Source: Neisseriaceae bacterium HSC-16F19 (GTDB taxonomy: Bacteria; Pseudomonadota; Gammaproteobacteria; Burkholderiales; Neisseriaceae). Taken from it: 64,000 nucleotides of DNA. The notes beneath the pieces were generated by a model. It did not search any database. It worked only from the letters and a program-made list of their open reading frames with translations, and was not told the origin of the DNA. Made by a program: the position numbers and the translations under genes. Numbering within the stretch: position 1 is the first letter of the stretch; the number at the start of each line of letters is the position of its first letter. Location: contig NZ_JALJZY010000011.1 in assembly GCF_024171525.1 (NCBI RefSeq), positions 14,358 to 78,357 on the forward strand, given 5' to 3'. Positions 17,812 to 25,625 of the stretch are shown here, one piece after another.

Positions 17812-17850
17812 AAAAGGCAGAATCTCGCGATTCTGCCTTTTTCTTTTTTA
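17812..17850 (+). terminator. petABC terminator
   Basis: The stem AAAAGGCAGAATC/GATTCTGCCTTTTT with a CGC loop is followed by a T-rich tract. Confidence 0.9.
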
Positions 17851-17949
17851 AATCATTGCATTACAAGCATTTTCTGGCATTAAAAAGCACGGATGCGTAT
17901 AATGCGGCCATTGATTTGGCTGCCTGAAACATATCCGCACTCAAAAACC

Positions 17950-18028
17950 GTAGGGTGGGCATTCTTGCCCGCCAAACCTTTTTTGACCGTCGGCCTCTAA
18001 AAGTGGCGGGCAGAAATGCCCACGCCCT
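17950..18028. repeat. REP family C pair (decayed)
   Basis: GTAGGGTGGGCATTCTTGCC followed by an imperfect inverted copy; it matches the intact pairs at 43290, 50525 and 56216. Confidence 0.65.
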
Positions 18029-18143
18029 GTTTTATGGAAACCATAAGCAGGTCTGCAAAGCTTTCCTCCTGAAAATATTCAGGCACACACCGCTTTCAGG
18101 CAGCCTCCCCTTCCCTTATCTTCATTTTCCGGAGCCTAACGCC

Positions 18144-18749
18144 ATGATGACCCTCTATTCCGGCATTACCTGCCCTTTCAGCCACCGTTGCCGCTTTGTG
18201 CTGTTTGAAAAAGGCATGGACTTTGAAATCAAAGACGTGGACATCTTCAACAAGCCCGAAGATTTGGCGGTGATGAACCCCTACAACCAAGTACCGGTGC
18301 TGGTAGAGCGCGACCTGATTCTGCATGAATCCAATATCATCAACGAATACATCGACGAGCGTTTTCCCCATCCGCAGCTGATGCCCGGCGACCCGGTGAT
18401 GCGCGGCCGCGGCCGTTTGGTGCTCTACCGCCTCGAGCGCGAACTGTTCAGCCATGTACAGGTCTTGGAAAGCGCCGAATCCAGCAATAAAGAACAGGCC
18501 AAAGCGCGCGAAGCCCTGGCCCAAGGTTTAACCCTGCTGGCGCCCGCCTTCTCCAAAACCAAACACATCCTCGGCGAAGACTTCTCCATGATTGATGTGG
18601 CGCTGGCCCCGCTGTTGTGGCGTTTGGACCACTACGACATCAAACTGGGCAAATCCGCCGCACCGCTGCTCAAATACGCCGAGCGCATTTTCCAGCGCGA
18701 ATCGTTTATCGAAGCGCTCACCCCGGCCGAAAAAGCCATGCGCCGCTGA
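18144..18749 (+). CDS. sspA: Stringent starvation protein A
   Basis: SspA is a glutathione S-transferase-fold protein that binds RNA polymerase and alters transcription under starvation and acid stress. The 201-residue sequence has the thioredoxin-like N-terminal domain (MTLYSGITCPFSHRCRFVL) and the family segment PYNQVPVLVERDLILHESNIINEYIDE. The start at 18144 or the adjacent ATG at 18147 is chosen; the longer frame from 17955 reads through repeats. It heads an operon with sspB and a ClpP-fold gene. Confidence 0.95.
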   Translation: MMTLYSGITCPFSHRCRFVLFEKGMDFEIKDVDIFNKPEDLAVMNPYNQVPVLVERDLILHESNIINEYIDERFPHPQLMPGDPVMRGRGRLVLYRLERELFSHVQVLESAESSNKEQAKAREALAQGLTLLAPAFSKTKHILGEDFSMIDVALAPLLWRLDHYDIKLGKSAAPLLKYAERIFQRESFIEALTPAEKAMRR

Positions 18750-18764
18750 TACAGGCTGCCTGAA

Positions 18765-19181
18765 ATGAGCACCTCTACCAAACCCTATCTGCTGCGCGCC
18801 CTTTACGAGTGGTGCATAGACAACGGCTACACCCCGCATCTGGTCGCCTGGGTCAACGAGCACACCCGTGTGCCCATGCAGTTTGTGCACGACAACGAAA
18901 TCGTGCTCAATATCAGCCCCACCGCCAGCCACAATCTGGTCATCGACAACGACTGGGTGCATTTTTCCGCCCGCTTCGGCGGCGTGGCACACGAAGTGTG
19001 GATACCCGTCGGCCATGTCGCCGCCCTGTTTGCGCGCGAAAACAACGAAGGCATGGGCTTCGAGGTGATTCCATGGGCGCCTGCGGAAGCAGGGGCCGAT
19101 GAAGCACCCGAACTTCAAGACCAGCAGGACACCGACCCGCCGCCCACGCCGCCGAAAAAAGGTCTCAAACTGGTGAAATAA
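18765..19181 (+). CDS. sspB: ClpXP specificity-enhancing factor SspB
   Basis: SspB binds ssrA-tagged proteins and tethers them to ClpX for degradation. The 138-residue protein has the folded substrate-binding domain (TRVPMQFVHDNEIVLNISP region), an acidic and proline-rich linker and a C-terminal ClpX-docking peptide ending in GLKLVK. It starts 15 bp after sspA. The start codon directly follows a full DUS (AGGCTGCCTGAA, 18753-18764), whose AGG sits nine bases upstream and may serve as the ribosome site. Confidence 0.94.
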   Translation: MSTSTKPYLLRALYEWCIDNGYTPHLVAWVNEHTRVPMQFVHDNEIVLNISPTASHNLVIDNDWVHFSARFGGVAHEVWIPVGHVAALFARENNEGMGFEVIPWAPAEAGADEAPELQDQQDTDPPPTPPKKGLKLVK

Positions 19182-19193
19182 AAGGACGATACC

Positions 19194-20195
19194 ATGCCCG
19201 ACGACATCGAAATCAAACAGCCGCCCAAACTGTTTGCCGAAACCCAGGAAATCATCCGCCTGCTGGAAGACCGCCTGCAAGCACCCATACTGTGTTACTG
19301 GAACAGCCACCGCGGCGGCATTTGCGGCAACGACGTGCTCGCCCTGTACCAGATTATGGAATACGTGCAGCAGGCCGACACCGTGTATCTGTTTATCAAG
19401 AGCGACGGCGGTTCCGGCAAAGAAGCGCTGCGCATGGTCAATCTGATTCGCGGCCACTGCAACAAACTCATCAGTCTGGTACCGCTGGAATGCGCCTCCG
19501 CCGCCACCATGATGGCCATCGGCGCCGACGAAATCCAGATGGGGCCGATGGCGTTTTTAAGCTCGGTCGATACCTCGCTCACCCACGACCTCTCCCCGCT
19601 CGACCGCGACAACGACCGCGTGTCGGTGAGCTTGGACGAGCTCAACCGCGTGGTCAAACTGTGGCGCCACAACACCGAAGATTCCGGCTCCAATCCTTAC
19701 AAATCGCTGTTTGAATATGTGCACCCGCTGGTCATCGGCGCCGTGGACCGTGCCGAATCGTTGTCCATCATGTTGTGCGAAGAGCTGCTCTCCTACCACA
19801 TCGGCGACAAAGAGCGTGTGCGCCAAATTGCCGAGGTGCTCAACGCCGGCTATCCCTCGCACAGCTATCCGATTTTGGTGAACGAAGCCCAGCGCATCGG
19901 CCTCAATGCCCGCCCGCTGGACAAACCCATCAACGATTTGCTGCTGGAACTCAATGCCCTCTACAGCGAAATGGGCCAACGCGCGATTACCGACTTCGAC
20001 GACACCCGCTCGCACTCCAACGAAATCCTCAATATTCTGGAAGCGCGCGACATCCAGGTGTTTTATCAGAACGACAAAGACTGGTTCTACCGCACCGAAG
20101 AGCGCCGCTGGCTCACGCTGAACGACAATTCCAACTGGCATGTGACCGAGCGCATCAACGGCGAAGAACAGCATTCCATTCTGCATTTTGCCTAA
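19194..20195 (+). CDS. ClpP/crotonase-fold SDH-type serine protease-like protein
   Basis: A 333-residue soluble protein of the SDH_sah (serine dehydrogenase proteinase) class within the ClpP/SppA fold. The oxyanion-type glycine loop KSDGGSGKEALRMV (69-82) and the nucleophile region LECASAATMMAIGADEI, with candidate nucleophile Ser102, are intact; QMGPMAFLSSVD follows as in the family. There is no signal peptide or membrane anchor. The last ~80 residues are outside the core. It begins 12 bp after sspB, so it is likely co-transcribed with an adaptor of ClpXP. Whether it is an active protease is inferred. Confidence 0.75.
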   Translation: MPDDIEIKQPPKLFAETQEIIRLLEDRLQAPILCYWNSHRGGICGNDVLALYQIMEYVQQADTVYLFIKSDGGSGKEALRMVNLIRGHCNKLISLVPLECASAATMMAIGADEIQMGPMAFLSSVDTSLTHDLSPLDRDNDRVSVSLDELNRVVKLWRHNTEDSGSNPYKSLFEYVHPLVIGAVDRAESLSIMLCEELLSYHIGDKERVRQIAEVLNAGYPSHSYPILVNEAQRIGLNARPLDKPINDLLLELNALYSEMGQRAITDFDDTRSHSNEILNILEARDIQVFYQNDKDWFYRTEERRWLTLNDNSNWHVTERINGEEQHSILHFA

Positions 20196-20210
20196 AGTGC
20201 ATACCCCAAG

Positions 20211-20245
20211 CAGGCTGCCTGAAAACGTTTCAGGCAGCCTGTTTG
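20211..20245. terminator. Convergent DUS-pair terminator
   Basis: CAGGCTGCCTGAAAACG and its inverted partner form a 14-bp stem followed by T residues, between the SDH-like gene and the YccF gene. Confidence 0.78.
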
Positions 20246-20290
20246 TTTATGTGTCTTACAGCCGAACCCTGCCGGCTCCGTTTATGGCAT

Positions 20291-20710
20291 CTACCATGCC
20301 GGGCGGCCGGTATCTTTATCGACAATGGTTTTGCCTATGGGTGCCAGGGCAATCAGGGCGAATTTGAGATGCTGGACACCAAAAGGAATGCCGATAATGG
20401 TGATGAAATTGGCCAAGGCCGAGAGTACATGACCGATGGCCAGCCACCAACCGGCCAGCACAAACCAAATCACATTGCCCAAACAACCCAGGCTGCCGGT
20501 ACCCCAGTCTTCACGGCCGGTGACCAGGCTGCGGTCTACTGCAGTATGACCGAAAGGCCACAAGGTAAACATGCCGATGACAAAACAGGAACGTGCCCAC
20601 GGCAGGCCGATAATGGTCACGGCCATAATGATGCCGGCCACCCACCAGCCGACGGCCATCCAAAAACCGCCCAAAACCACCCATAAGATATTTAACAAGA
20701 AACGCAACAT
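20291..20710 (-). CDS. YccF-domain inner-membrane protein
   Basis: A 139-residue protein with two copies of the YccF (DUF307) motif; the signatures GGFWMAVGWWVAGIIMAVTIIGLPWA and AGWWLAIGHVLSALANFITIIGIPFG occur in each half (read as short stretches at about 14-39 and 84-109). Four membrane segments are likely. Function is unknown. It lies 70 bp downstream of the methyltransferase-like gene on the same strand. Confidence 0.85.
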   Translation of the reverse strand: MLRFLLNILWVVLGGFWMAVGWWVAGIIMAVTIIGLPWARSCFVIGMFTLWPFGHTAVDRSLVTGREDWGTGSLGCLGNVIWFVLAGWWLAIGHVLSALANFITIIGIPFGVQHLKFALIALAPIGKTIVDKDTGRPAW

Positions 20711-20780
20711 GAAAAACTCCCGGTGAGGGTTGATAACACCGGCACATAAATAAGGGCAAAGTGATGCTTGTCAATATGGT

Positions 20781-21224
20781 TTAGAGCCAACGGCGGGTGC
20801 GGCGGCAGTAAGCGTGGTATTCGTCACCAAACAAGGCCGTGAGTGCGCGCTCTTCCGTGTTGATTTGAAAGGTCTGGATCCATAGCACAAACAGCGCCAC
20901 GCCCAAAACCGCACACGGCTGAGCCAGCCACCACGCCCACGCCGCCAACAGCAGCGCCATACCCAGATACATGGGGTTGCGGCTGTAGCGGAACACGCCG
21001 TCCTGCACCAGGCGGCTGCTTTTATCGGGCGTAAACGGATTGACGGTGGTTTGGTAGCGGCGGAACTGGCGCACGGCGGTGAACATGATGGCCAGCGCCG
21101 CACCGAACGGCAGCAGCGAGAGCCAATGCCAGCCGCTGTCACGGCTTTCAGGCAGCCCGGTGGCGGCCCACATCAATAAGGCGCAGGCAAGCATGACTAC
21201 GGGCGGGGGCAGTTTGAGGGACAT
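20781..21224 (-). CDS. Isoprenylcysteine methyltransferase-like membrane protein
   Basis: A 147-residue protein with about four hydrophobic segments and the conserved ICMT/PEMT-type methyl-donor signature, here DGVFRYSRNPMYLGMALL (positions 75-92) followed by INTEERALTALFGDEYHAY. Bacterial relatives are annotated as methyltransferase-family proteins of unknown substrate. It is upstream of the YccF gene, possibly in one transcript. Confidence 0.8.
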   Translation of the reverse strand: MSLKLPPPVVMLACALLMWAATGLPESRDSGWHWLSLLPFGAALAIMFTAVRQFRRYQTTVNPFTPDKSSRLVQDGVFRYSRNPMYLGMALLLAAWAWWLAQPCAVLGVALFVLWIQTFQINTEERALTALFGDEYHAYCRRTRRWL

Positions 21225-21251
21225 GGGGTTTCCTTTCTTGCAGGTACAGCG

Positions 21252-21275
21252 GTAGGTCGGGCATTAATGCCCGAC
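21252..21275. repeat. REP family D, single unit
   Basis: GTAG followed by the palindrome GTCGGGCAT-TA-ATGCCCGAC. Similar units lie at 30878-30901 and 31584-31607. Confidence 0.75.
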
Positions 21276-21326
21276 ATGGGTTCTATATAATCCAAAACCG
21301 CAGTGTTTGAATGTCCAGGCAGCTGT

Positions 21327-21398
21327 GTAGGGGCGGGTTTTACACCCGCCCGTTCTGTGGGTTGCAGGGTTGTGGGCGGGTATAAAACCCGCCCCTAC
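21327..21398. repeat. REP family F, inverted pair
   Basis: GTAG plus GGGCGGGTTTTACACCCGCCC is followed by an inverted copy ending in CTAC. Confidence 0.8.
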
Positions 21399-21463
21399 AT
21401 GGATGGCGGCATCTGCGATGCCGTGCGGGCAGGCTGCCCGCGCTCCCAGCCGCCATAGCAGCC

Positions 21464-21533
21464 GTAGGTTGGGTCGCCAGACCCAACATTTGCCAGAATC
21501 TCCAGAAGTGTTGGGTCTGACGACCCAACCTAC
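21464..21533. repeat. REP family B, inverted pair
   Basis: GTAG plus GTTGGGTCGCCAGACCCAAC and an inverted copy ending in CTAC, separated by about 20 bases. Confidence 0.82.
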
Positions 21534-21601
21534 AGCTGTGTTTTCAGGCAGCATTCATTATCGGCAACTTGCTTTTGTTGCTTATCGTCCGCATCATAGG
21601 G

Positions 21602-21618
21602 CTTTACCCAAGGTAAAG
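21602..21618 (+). promoter_or_regulatory. Candidate MerR/CueR operator
   Basis: A perfect inverted repeat, CTTTACC-CAA-GGTAAAG, ends eight bases before the start codon of the CueR-like gene. Its form resembles MerR-family operators and suggests autoregulation. Confidence 0.5.
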
Positions 21619-21626
21619 GTCAAGCC

Positions 21627-22046
21627 ATGAATATCAGCCAGGCCGCCCGTGCCACCGGATTGTCGGCCAAACAAATCCGCGATTACGAAAAACTGGGCCT
21701 GATTGCGCCGGCGCCGCGCAGCGGGGCCGGTTACCGCGTGTATGATACGGCGGATCTCAAGCGCCTGCATTTTATCTGCCACGCACGCGCGGTGGGTTTT
21801 TCACTGGCGCAAATCACCGAGCTGTTGCGCCTGTCCGACGACCCGCAGCGCAGCAGCTGTCAGGTTAAGGCACTGACCGGCGCGCATATTGCCGCAATCA
21901 GCGCCAAAATCGCCACCCTGGAAACCATGCGCACCACCCTGCAAAGCTGGCATGATGCCTGTGCCGGTGACGACGGGCCGGAATGCAGCATTTTGCGCGG
22001 GCTGGAAACGGATGAATGTGCACATCCGGTATTGCGTGCAGAATAG
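21627..22046 (+). CDS. MerR-family Cu(I)-responsive regulator, CueR-like
   Basis: A 139-residue MerR-family activator: N-terminal helix-turn-helix (MNISQAARATGLSAKQIRDYEKLGL), dimerisation helix, and a metal loop CAGDDGPEC with two cysteines eight residues apart as in CueR (Cys112/Cys120). The residue equivalent to CueR Ser77 is serine (DPQRSSCQ), which fits monovalent metal sensing rather than zinc. An additional cysteine lies next to it. Classic targets (copA, cueO) are not adjacent, so the regulon is elsewhere. Confidence 0.85.
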   Translation: MNISQAARATGLSAKQIRDYEKLGLIAPAPRSGAGYRVYDTADLKRLHFICHARAVGFSLAQITELLRLSDDPQRSSCQVKALTGAHIAAISAKIATLETMRTTLQSWHDACAGDDGPECSILRGLETDECAHPVLRAE

Positions 22047-22048
22047 CC

Positions 22049-22110
22049 GTAGGTCGGCTCTCCGAGCCGACACACACTATTAAACTTGTCGGCTCGGAGA
22101 GCCGACCTAC
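22049..22110. repeat. REP family A, inverted pair
   Basis: GTAG plus GTCGGCTCTCCGAGCCGAC and its inverted copy ending in CTAC. It ends 13 bases before the yddG start, so it occupies the expected promoter or leader. Confidence 0.85.
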
Positions 22111-22123
22111 CTACTTCCCCACC

Positions 22124-23002
22124 ATGACCCAAAACCAAGCCACTTTAATCGGTCTGTCGGCCATACTGCTGTGGAGCAGCGTGGTCGGGCTGATCCGTGC
22201 CGTCAGCGAATACTTCGGCGCCCTCGGCGGTGCGGCGCTGATGTACAGCGTGGCCACGGTTTTTCTGTGTTTGAGCATGGGGCGGCCGCGCATCGCACCC
22301 CTGCCGCGTGCCTATCTGTATTGGGGCAGTGCGCTGTTTGTCAGCTACGAATTGTGTCTGTCGCTGTCCATCGGTTTTGCCGCCAACGCCCGCCAAGCCA
22401 TAGAAGTGGGCATGGTCAATTATTTGTGGCCGAGCTTTACCCTGTTGGCCACGGTGGTGTTTAACCGCCGCCCGGCCCGCTGGGGGCTGTTGCTGCCGGG
22501 TTTTGTGCTGTCCGTGTTCGGCATTGCCTGGGTTTTGGGCGGCGAACAGGGGCTGGATGGAGCGGTGATGTGGGCCAATATCCGCAGCAATCCGCTCAGC
22601 TACGGCCTGGCCTTTGCCGGGGCACTGATTTGGGCCGCCTATTGCGTGCTCACCGCCCGGCTGGCGCAGGGGCAAAACGCCATTACGCTGTTTTTCCTGC
22701 TGGTGGCGCTGGTGCTGTGGATAAAGTATTGGGCCTTCGGCAGCGGGGTCATGCACTGGCACGGCACGTCGGTGCTGTATTTGCTGCTGGCCGCCGCGGC
22801 CATGGGCTTTGGCTATGCCGCATGGAATGTGGGCATTTTGCACGGCCGTGTCACCCTTTTGGCCGGGGCTTCGTATTTTATTCCGGTACTCTCGGCGCTG
22901 TTGTCGGCGCTGGTGTTGAGCACGGCATTGCCGTGGGCCTTTTGGCAGGGGGCCTTGACGGTGTGCGCGGGTTCTTTGCTGTGTTGGTTTGCTACCCGTT
23001 AA
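22124..23002 (+). CDS. yddG: DMT-family aromatic amino acid exporter YddG
   Basis: A 292-residue transporter with about ten membrane helices formed by two EamA repeats. The sequence, including ARQAIEVGMVNYLWPSFTLL and AAAAMGFGYAAWNVGILHG, fits YddG, which exports aromatic amino acids. The start at 22124 is the first ATG after a REP pair; the longer frame from 22016 reads through that repeat. trpE follows 67 bp later, which fits a link with tryptophan metabolism. Confidence 0.88.
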   Translation: MTQNQATLIGLSAILLWSSVVGLIRAVSEYFGALGGAALMYSVATVFLCLSMGRPRIAPLPRAYLYWGSALFVSYELCLSLSIGFAANARQAIEVGMVNYLWPSFTLLATVVFNRRPARWGLLLPGFVLSVFGIAWVLGGEQGLDGAVMWANIRSNPLSYGLAFAGALIWAAYCVLTARLAQGQNAITLFFLLVALVLWIKYWAFGSGVMHWHGTSVLYLLLAAAAMGFGYAAWNVGILHGRVTLLAGASYFIPVLSALLSALVLSTALPWAFWQGALTVCAGSLLCWFATR

Positions 23003-23031
23003 AGCGTGCGCTGCTTCAGGCAGCGGAAACT

Positions 23032-23039
23032 GCTATACT
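23032..23039 (+). promoter_or_regulatory. Extended -10 promoter for trpE
   Basis: TGCTATACT has the TGn extension and five of six -10 matches. It lies about 30 bases before the trpE start, leaving no space for an attenuator leader. Confidence 0.5.
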
Positions 23040-23069
23040 GGCGCGTATTTGCTTTCTTGCCCACCGCTC

Positions 23070-24545
23070 ATGATTTCCCTGTCCGAATATCAACATCAGG
23101 CCGCCCAAGGCTATACCCATATTCCGCTGGTGCTGGAATTGTTGGCCGATCTCGACACGCCGCTGTCGCTGTATCTCAAGCTCGCCAACCGGCCGTTTTC
23201 CTATCTGCTCGAATCGGTGGTCGGCGGCGAGCGTTTCGGACGTTATTCCTTTATCGGCCTGCCCTGCCACACCTATCTCAAGGTCAGCGGCACGCGCACC
23301 GAAGTCTACCGCCAGCACACGCTCGCCGAGGTACACGAAGGGGCACCGCTGGACTTTATTGAAAACTTTCAGGCAGCCTTCAAAACCCCGGAAATCGACG
23401 GTTTGCCGCGTTTTACCGGCGGCCTGGTCGGTTATTTCGGCTATGAAACCATTTACCATTTTGCCCACATCGCCCACCGCTTAAAGCAGGCCGACAAGCC
23501 CGACACCATCGGTGTGCCGGACATGCTGCTGATGCTGTCGCAGGAATTGGCGGTGGTGGACAATCTGTCCGGCAAAATCTATCTGGTGGTTTATGCCGAT
23601 ACCGCCTTGGCCGACGGTTATCAGCAGGCGCGCAACCGTTTGGAAGAATTGCGCACCTCGCTGCGCCAGAGCGTAGCCATTCCGCTGTCGCTGGGCAGCC
23701 CGGCCACCGAGCCGGTGCATGAGACCGGCGAGGCGCGCTACAAAGAATATGTGCGCCGCGTGCGCGACTATATTCTCGACGGCGACTGCATGCAGGTGGT
23801 GCCCAGCCAGCGCATGCGCCTGCCGTTTGGCGACAATCCGCTCAGCCTCTACCGCGCCCTGCGCACCCTCAATCCCTCGCCGTATATGTTTTACTACGAT
23901 TTCGGCGACTTCCATGTGGTCGGTGCCTCGCCGGAAATCCTGGTGCGCCGCGAAGGCGACAACATCACCGTGCGCCCGATTGCCGGTACCCGCCTGCGCG
24001 GCAAAACCCCGGCTGAAGATGCGGCGCTGGCGGAAGAATTATTGAACGACGAAAAAGAAATCGCCGAACATGTGATGCTCATCGACCTGGGCCGCAACGA
24101 TGTCGGCCGCGTCAGCCGTACCGGCCAGGTGCAGGTGACCGACAAAATGGTTATCGAGCGCTATTCGCATGTGATGCACATTGTGTCCAATGTGGAAGGC
24201 TGCCTGAAACCCGATACCGGCAATATGGCCGTGCTGGCGGCCACTTTCCCCGCCGGTACGCTCTCCGGCGCGCCCAAGGTGCGGGCGCTGGAAATCATCG
24301 AAGAGCTGGAACCGGCCAAGCGCGGCATTTACGGCGGCGCCGCCGGATATCTCGGTTTTAACGGCGATATGGATTTGTGCATCGCCATCCGCACCGCAGT
24401 CATCAAAGGCCAAACCCTGTATGTGCAAAGCGGCGGCGGCATTGTGGCCGATTCCGACGAAGAGGCCGAATGGCAGGAAACGCAAAACAAGGCGCGTGCG
24501 GTCTTGCGGGCGGCTCAGATGGTGCAGGCAGGTTTGGATACTTAG
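23070..24545 (+). CDS. trpE: Anthranilate synthase component I
   Basis: TrpE makes anthranilate from chorismate, the first step of tryptophan synthesis, using ammonia from the TrpG subunit. The 491-residue protein contains the catalytic segments ASPEILVRRE, PIAGTRLRGK, LIDLGRNDVGRVS and the C-terminal APKVRALEII. The N-terminal domain holds LLESVVGGERFGRYSFIG, which includes the tryptophan feedback site. The start at 23070 fits the family; the frame from 22989 overlaps yddG. No trpG is adjacent. A DUS lies inside the gene near 23370. Confidence 0.95.
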   Translation: MISLSEYQHQAAQGYTHIPLVLELLADLDTPLSLYLKLANRPFSYLLESVVGGERFGRYSFIGLPCHTYLKVSGTRTEVYRQHTLAEVHEGAPLDFIENFQAAFKTPEIDGLPRFTGGLVGYFGYETIYHFAHIAHRLKQADKPDTIGVPDMLLMLSQELAVVDNLSGKIYLVVYADTALADGYQQARNRLEELRTSLRQSVAIPLSLGSPATEPVHETGEARYKEYVRRVRDYILDGDCMQVVPSQRMRLPFGDNPLSLYRALRTLNPSPYMFYYDFGDFHVVGASPEILVRREGDNITVRPIAGTRLRGKTPAEDAALAEELLNDEKEIAEHVMLIDLGRNDVGRVSRTGQVQVTDKMVIERYSHVMHIVSNVEGCLKPDTGNMAVLAATFPAGTLSGAPKVRALEIIEELEPAKRGIYGGAAGYLGFNGDMDLCIAIRTAVIKGQTLYVQSGGGIVADSDEEAEWQETQNKARAVLRAAQMVQAGLDT

Positions 24546-24554
24546 GCAGGATTG

Positions 24555-24586
24555 TTTTCAGGCAGCCTTTAAGGCTGCCTGAAATG
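24555..24586. terminator. Convergent DUS-pair terminator
   Basis: Inverted DUS copies separated by a few bases, TTTCAGGCAGCC..GGCTGCCTGAAA, stand between converging trpE and rdgC. Confidence 0.75.
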
Positions 24587-24609
24587 TTTGCCGCATCGGA
24601 TTTGGGTTA

Positions 24610-25509
24610 TTACTCCTGCCAACCGCCCAAACAATCCACCAACTCGGTCAGCATGGTACCTATGCTCTCGGCCATCAGCACCTGTGAGGCAAAGGCAAGG
24701 CTGGCGGCATCGTCGCCGTGGCTTTCGGCTTCTTCCTGCAACACGTCCAGATACTGGATGCGCTTGAGGGTGAAGTCCTGGGTGAGGATAAAGGCCAGTT
24801 GGTCGCGCCACACCAGCCCCAGCTGGGTCACGGTTTTGCCGTTTTTCACATGCTGCACCACTTCTTCGGCGGTGAGGTCCTGCTTGGATACCTTCACCGT
24901 CGGCACCACATCGCCCTGGCCTTTGAGTTCGCAATCGCTGTCGAGCTCAAAACCGTCGGCACAGGCGCCCTGCAACAGCCATTCGGTCATCAGGCTGCCG
25001 GGCGACTGGCGGGTATTGGGCAGGCGCGCTTCCAAGCCGCCCAAGGCTTCGCGCAGGCGGGTGAGCAGGTTTTCGGCGCGGTTGGCAGACGCGTTGTTAA
25101 TCAGCAGAAAACCGTGGCGGGTGTCGCACACCGCCAGGCTGCGGCTGCTGCGGGTAAAGGCGCGCGGCAGCAAGTCATCGGTAATCTGCTCTTTCAACTC
25201 CTGCTTTTCCTTGCGGCCGACGCTGCGGCCCTCGGCGTTCTGAATCTGCACCACCTTCTCGTCCAGCACATCGCGAATCACCGCTGCGGGCAGGACTTTT
25301 TCCTCTTTTTTCAAGGCCACGCCCCAGGTGAAATCGGCGGGGAAGACCAGCTCCGGCGAAAAAGCCTGCGGCGCGGCAAAGCCTTCGCTAAACCATTCCA
25401 AACCCTGCACCGGCGCAAAAGCGGCTTCGGCCAGCTTGTCGGCCACGGTGGCGGCATCGGGCAGGTTTTGCAGGTTTATCGGATAAAAACTCAATTGTTT
25501 AAACCACAT
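24610..25509 (-). CDS. rdgC: Recombination-associated protein RdgC
   Basis: RdgC is a ring-forming double-stranded DNA-binding protein that limits RecA activity; in gonococci it is needed for efficient pilin variation. The 299-residue protein begins MWFKQLSFYPIN as in the family and carries the conserved AFTRSSRSLAVCDTRHGFLLINN-type region (about residues 116-138). Length is standard. It stands alone, converging with trpE. Confidence 0.93.
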   Translation of the reverse strand: MWFKQLSFYPINLQNLPDAATVADKLAEAAFAPVQGLEWFSEGFAAPQAFSPELVFPADFTWGVALKKEEKVLPAAVIRDVLDEKVVQIQNAEGRSVGRKEKQELKEQITDDLLPRAFTRSSRSLAVCDTRHGFLLINNASANRAENLLTRLREALGGLEARLPNTRQSPGSLMTEWLLQGACADGFELDSDCELKGQGDVVPTVKVSKQDLTAEEVVQHVKNGKTVTQLGLVWRDQLAFILTQDFTLKRIQYLDVLQEEAESHGDDAASLAFASQVLMAESIGTMLTELVDCLGGWQE

Positions 25510-25625
25510 AAAAACAAATCTTTCTTGACTGAGGCATGGAAAAGGGCGGCATTATACGGGAAAGCGGCGCGCATTACAGAACGGGGGTTTAATGCTATAG
25601 TTCGGCTGCCTGAAACCTGTGATGG

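Larger units (their letters stand above)
17797..18143. other. Intergenic region petC-sspA
   Basis: This 347-bp gap holds the petC terminator (17812-17850), a decayed REP family C pair (about 17950-18028) and a DUS copy near 18097. No gene is seen. Confidence 0.7.
21225..21626. other. Repeat-rich intergenic region upstream of the cueR-like gene
   Basis: This 402-bp gap holds a family D REP unit (21252-21275), a family F pair (21327-21398), a family B pair (21464-21533) and the inverted repeat at 21602-21618. No gene is seen. Confidence 0.75.
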
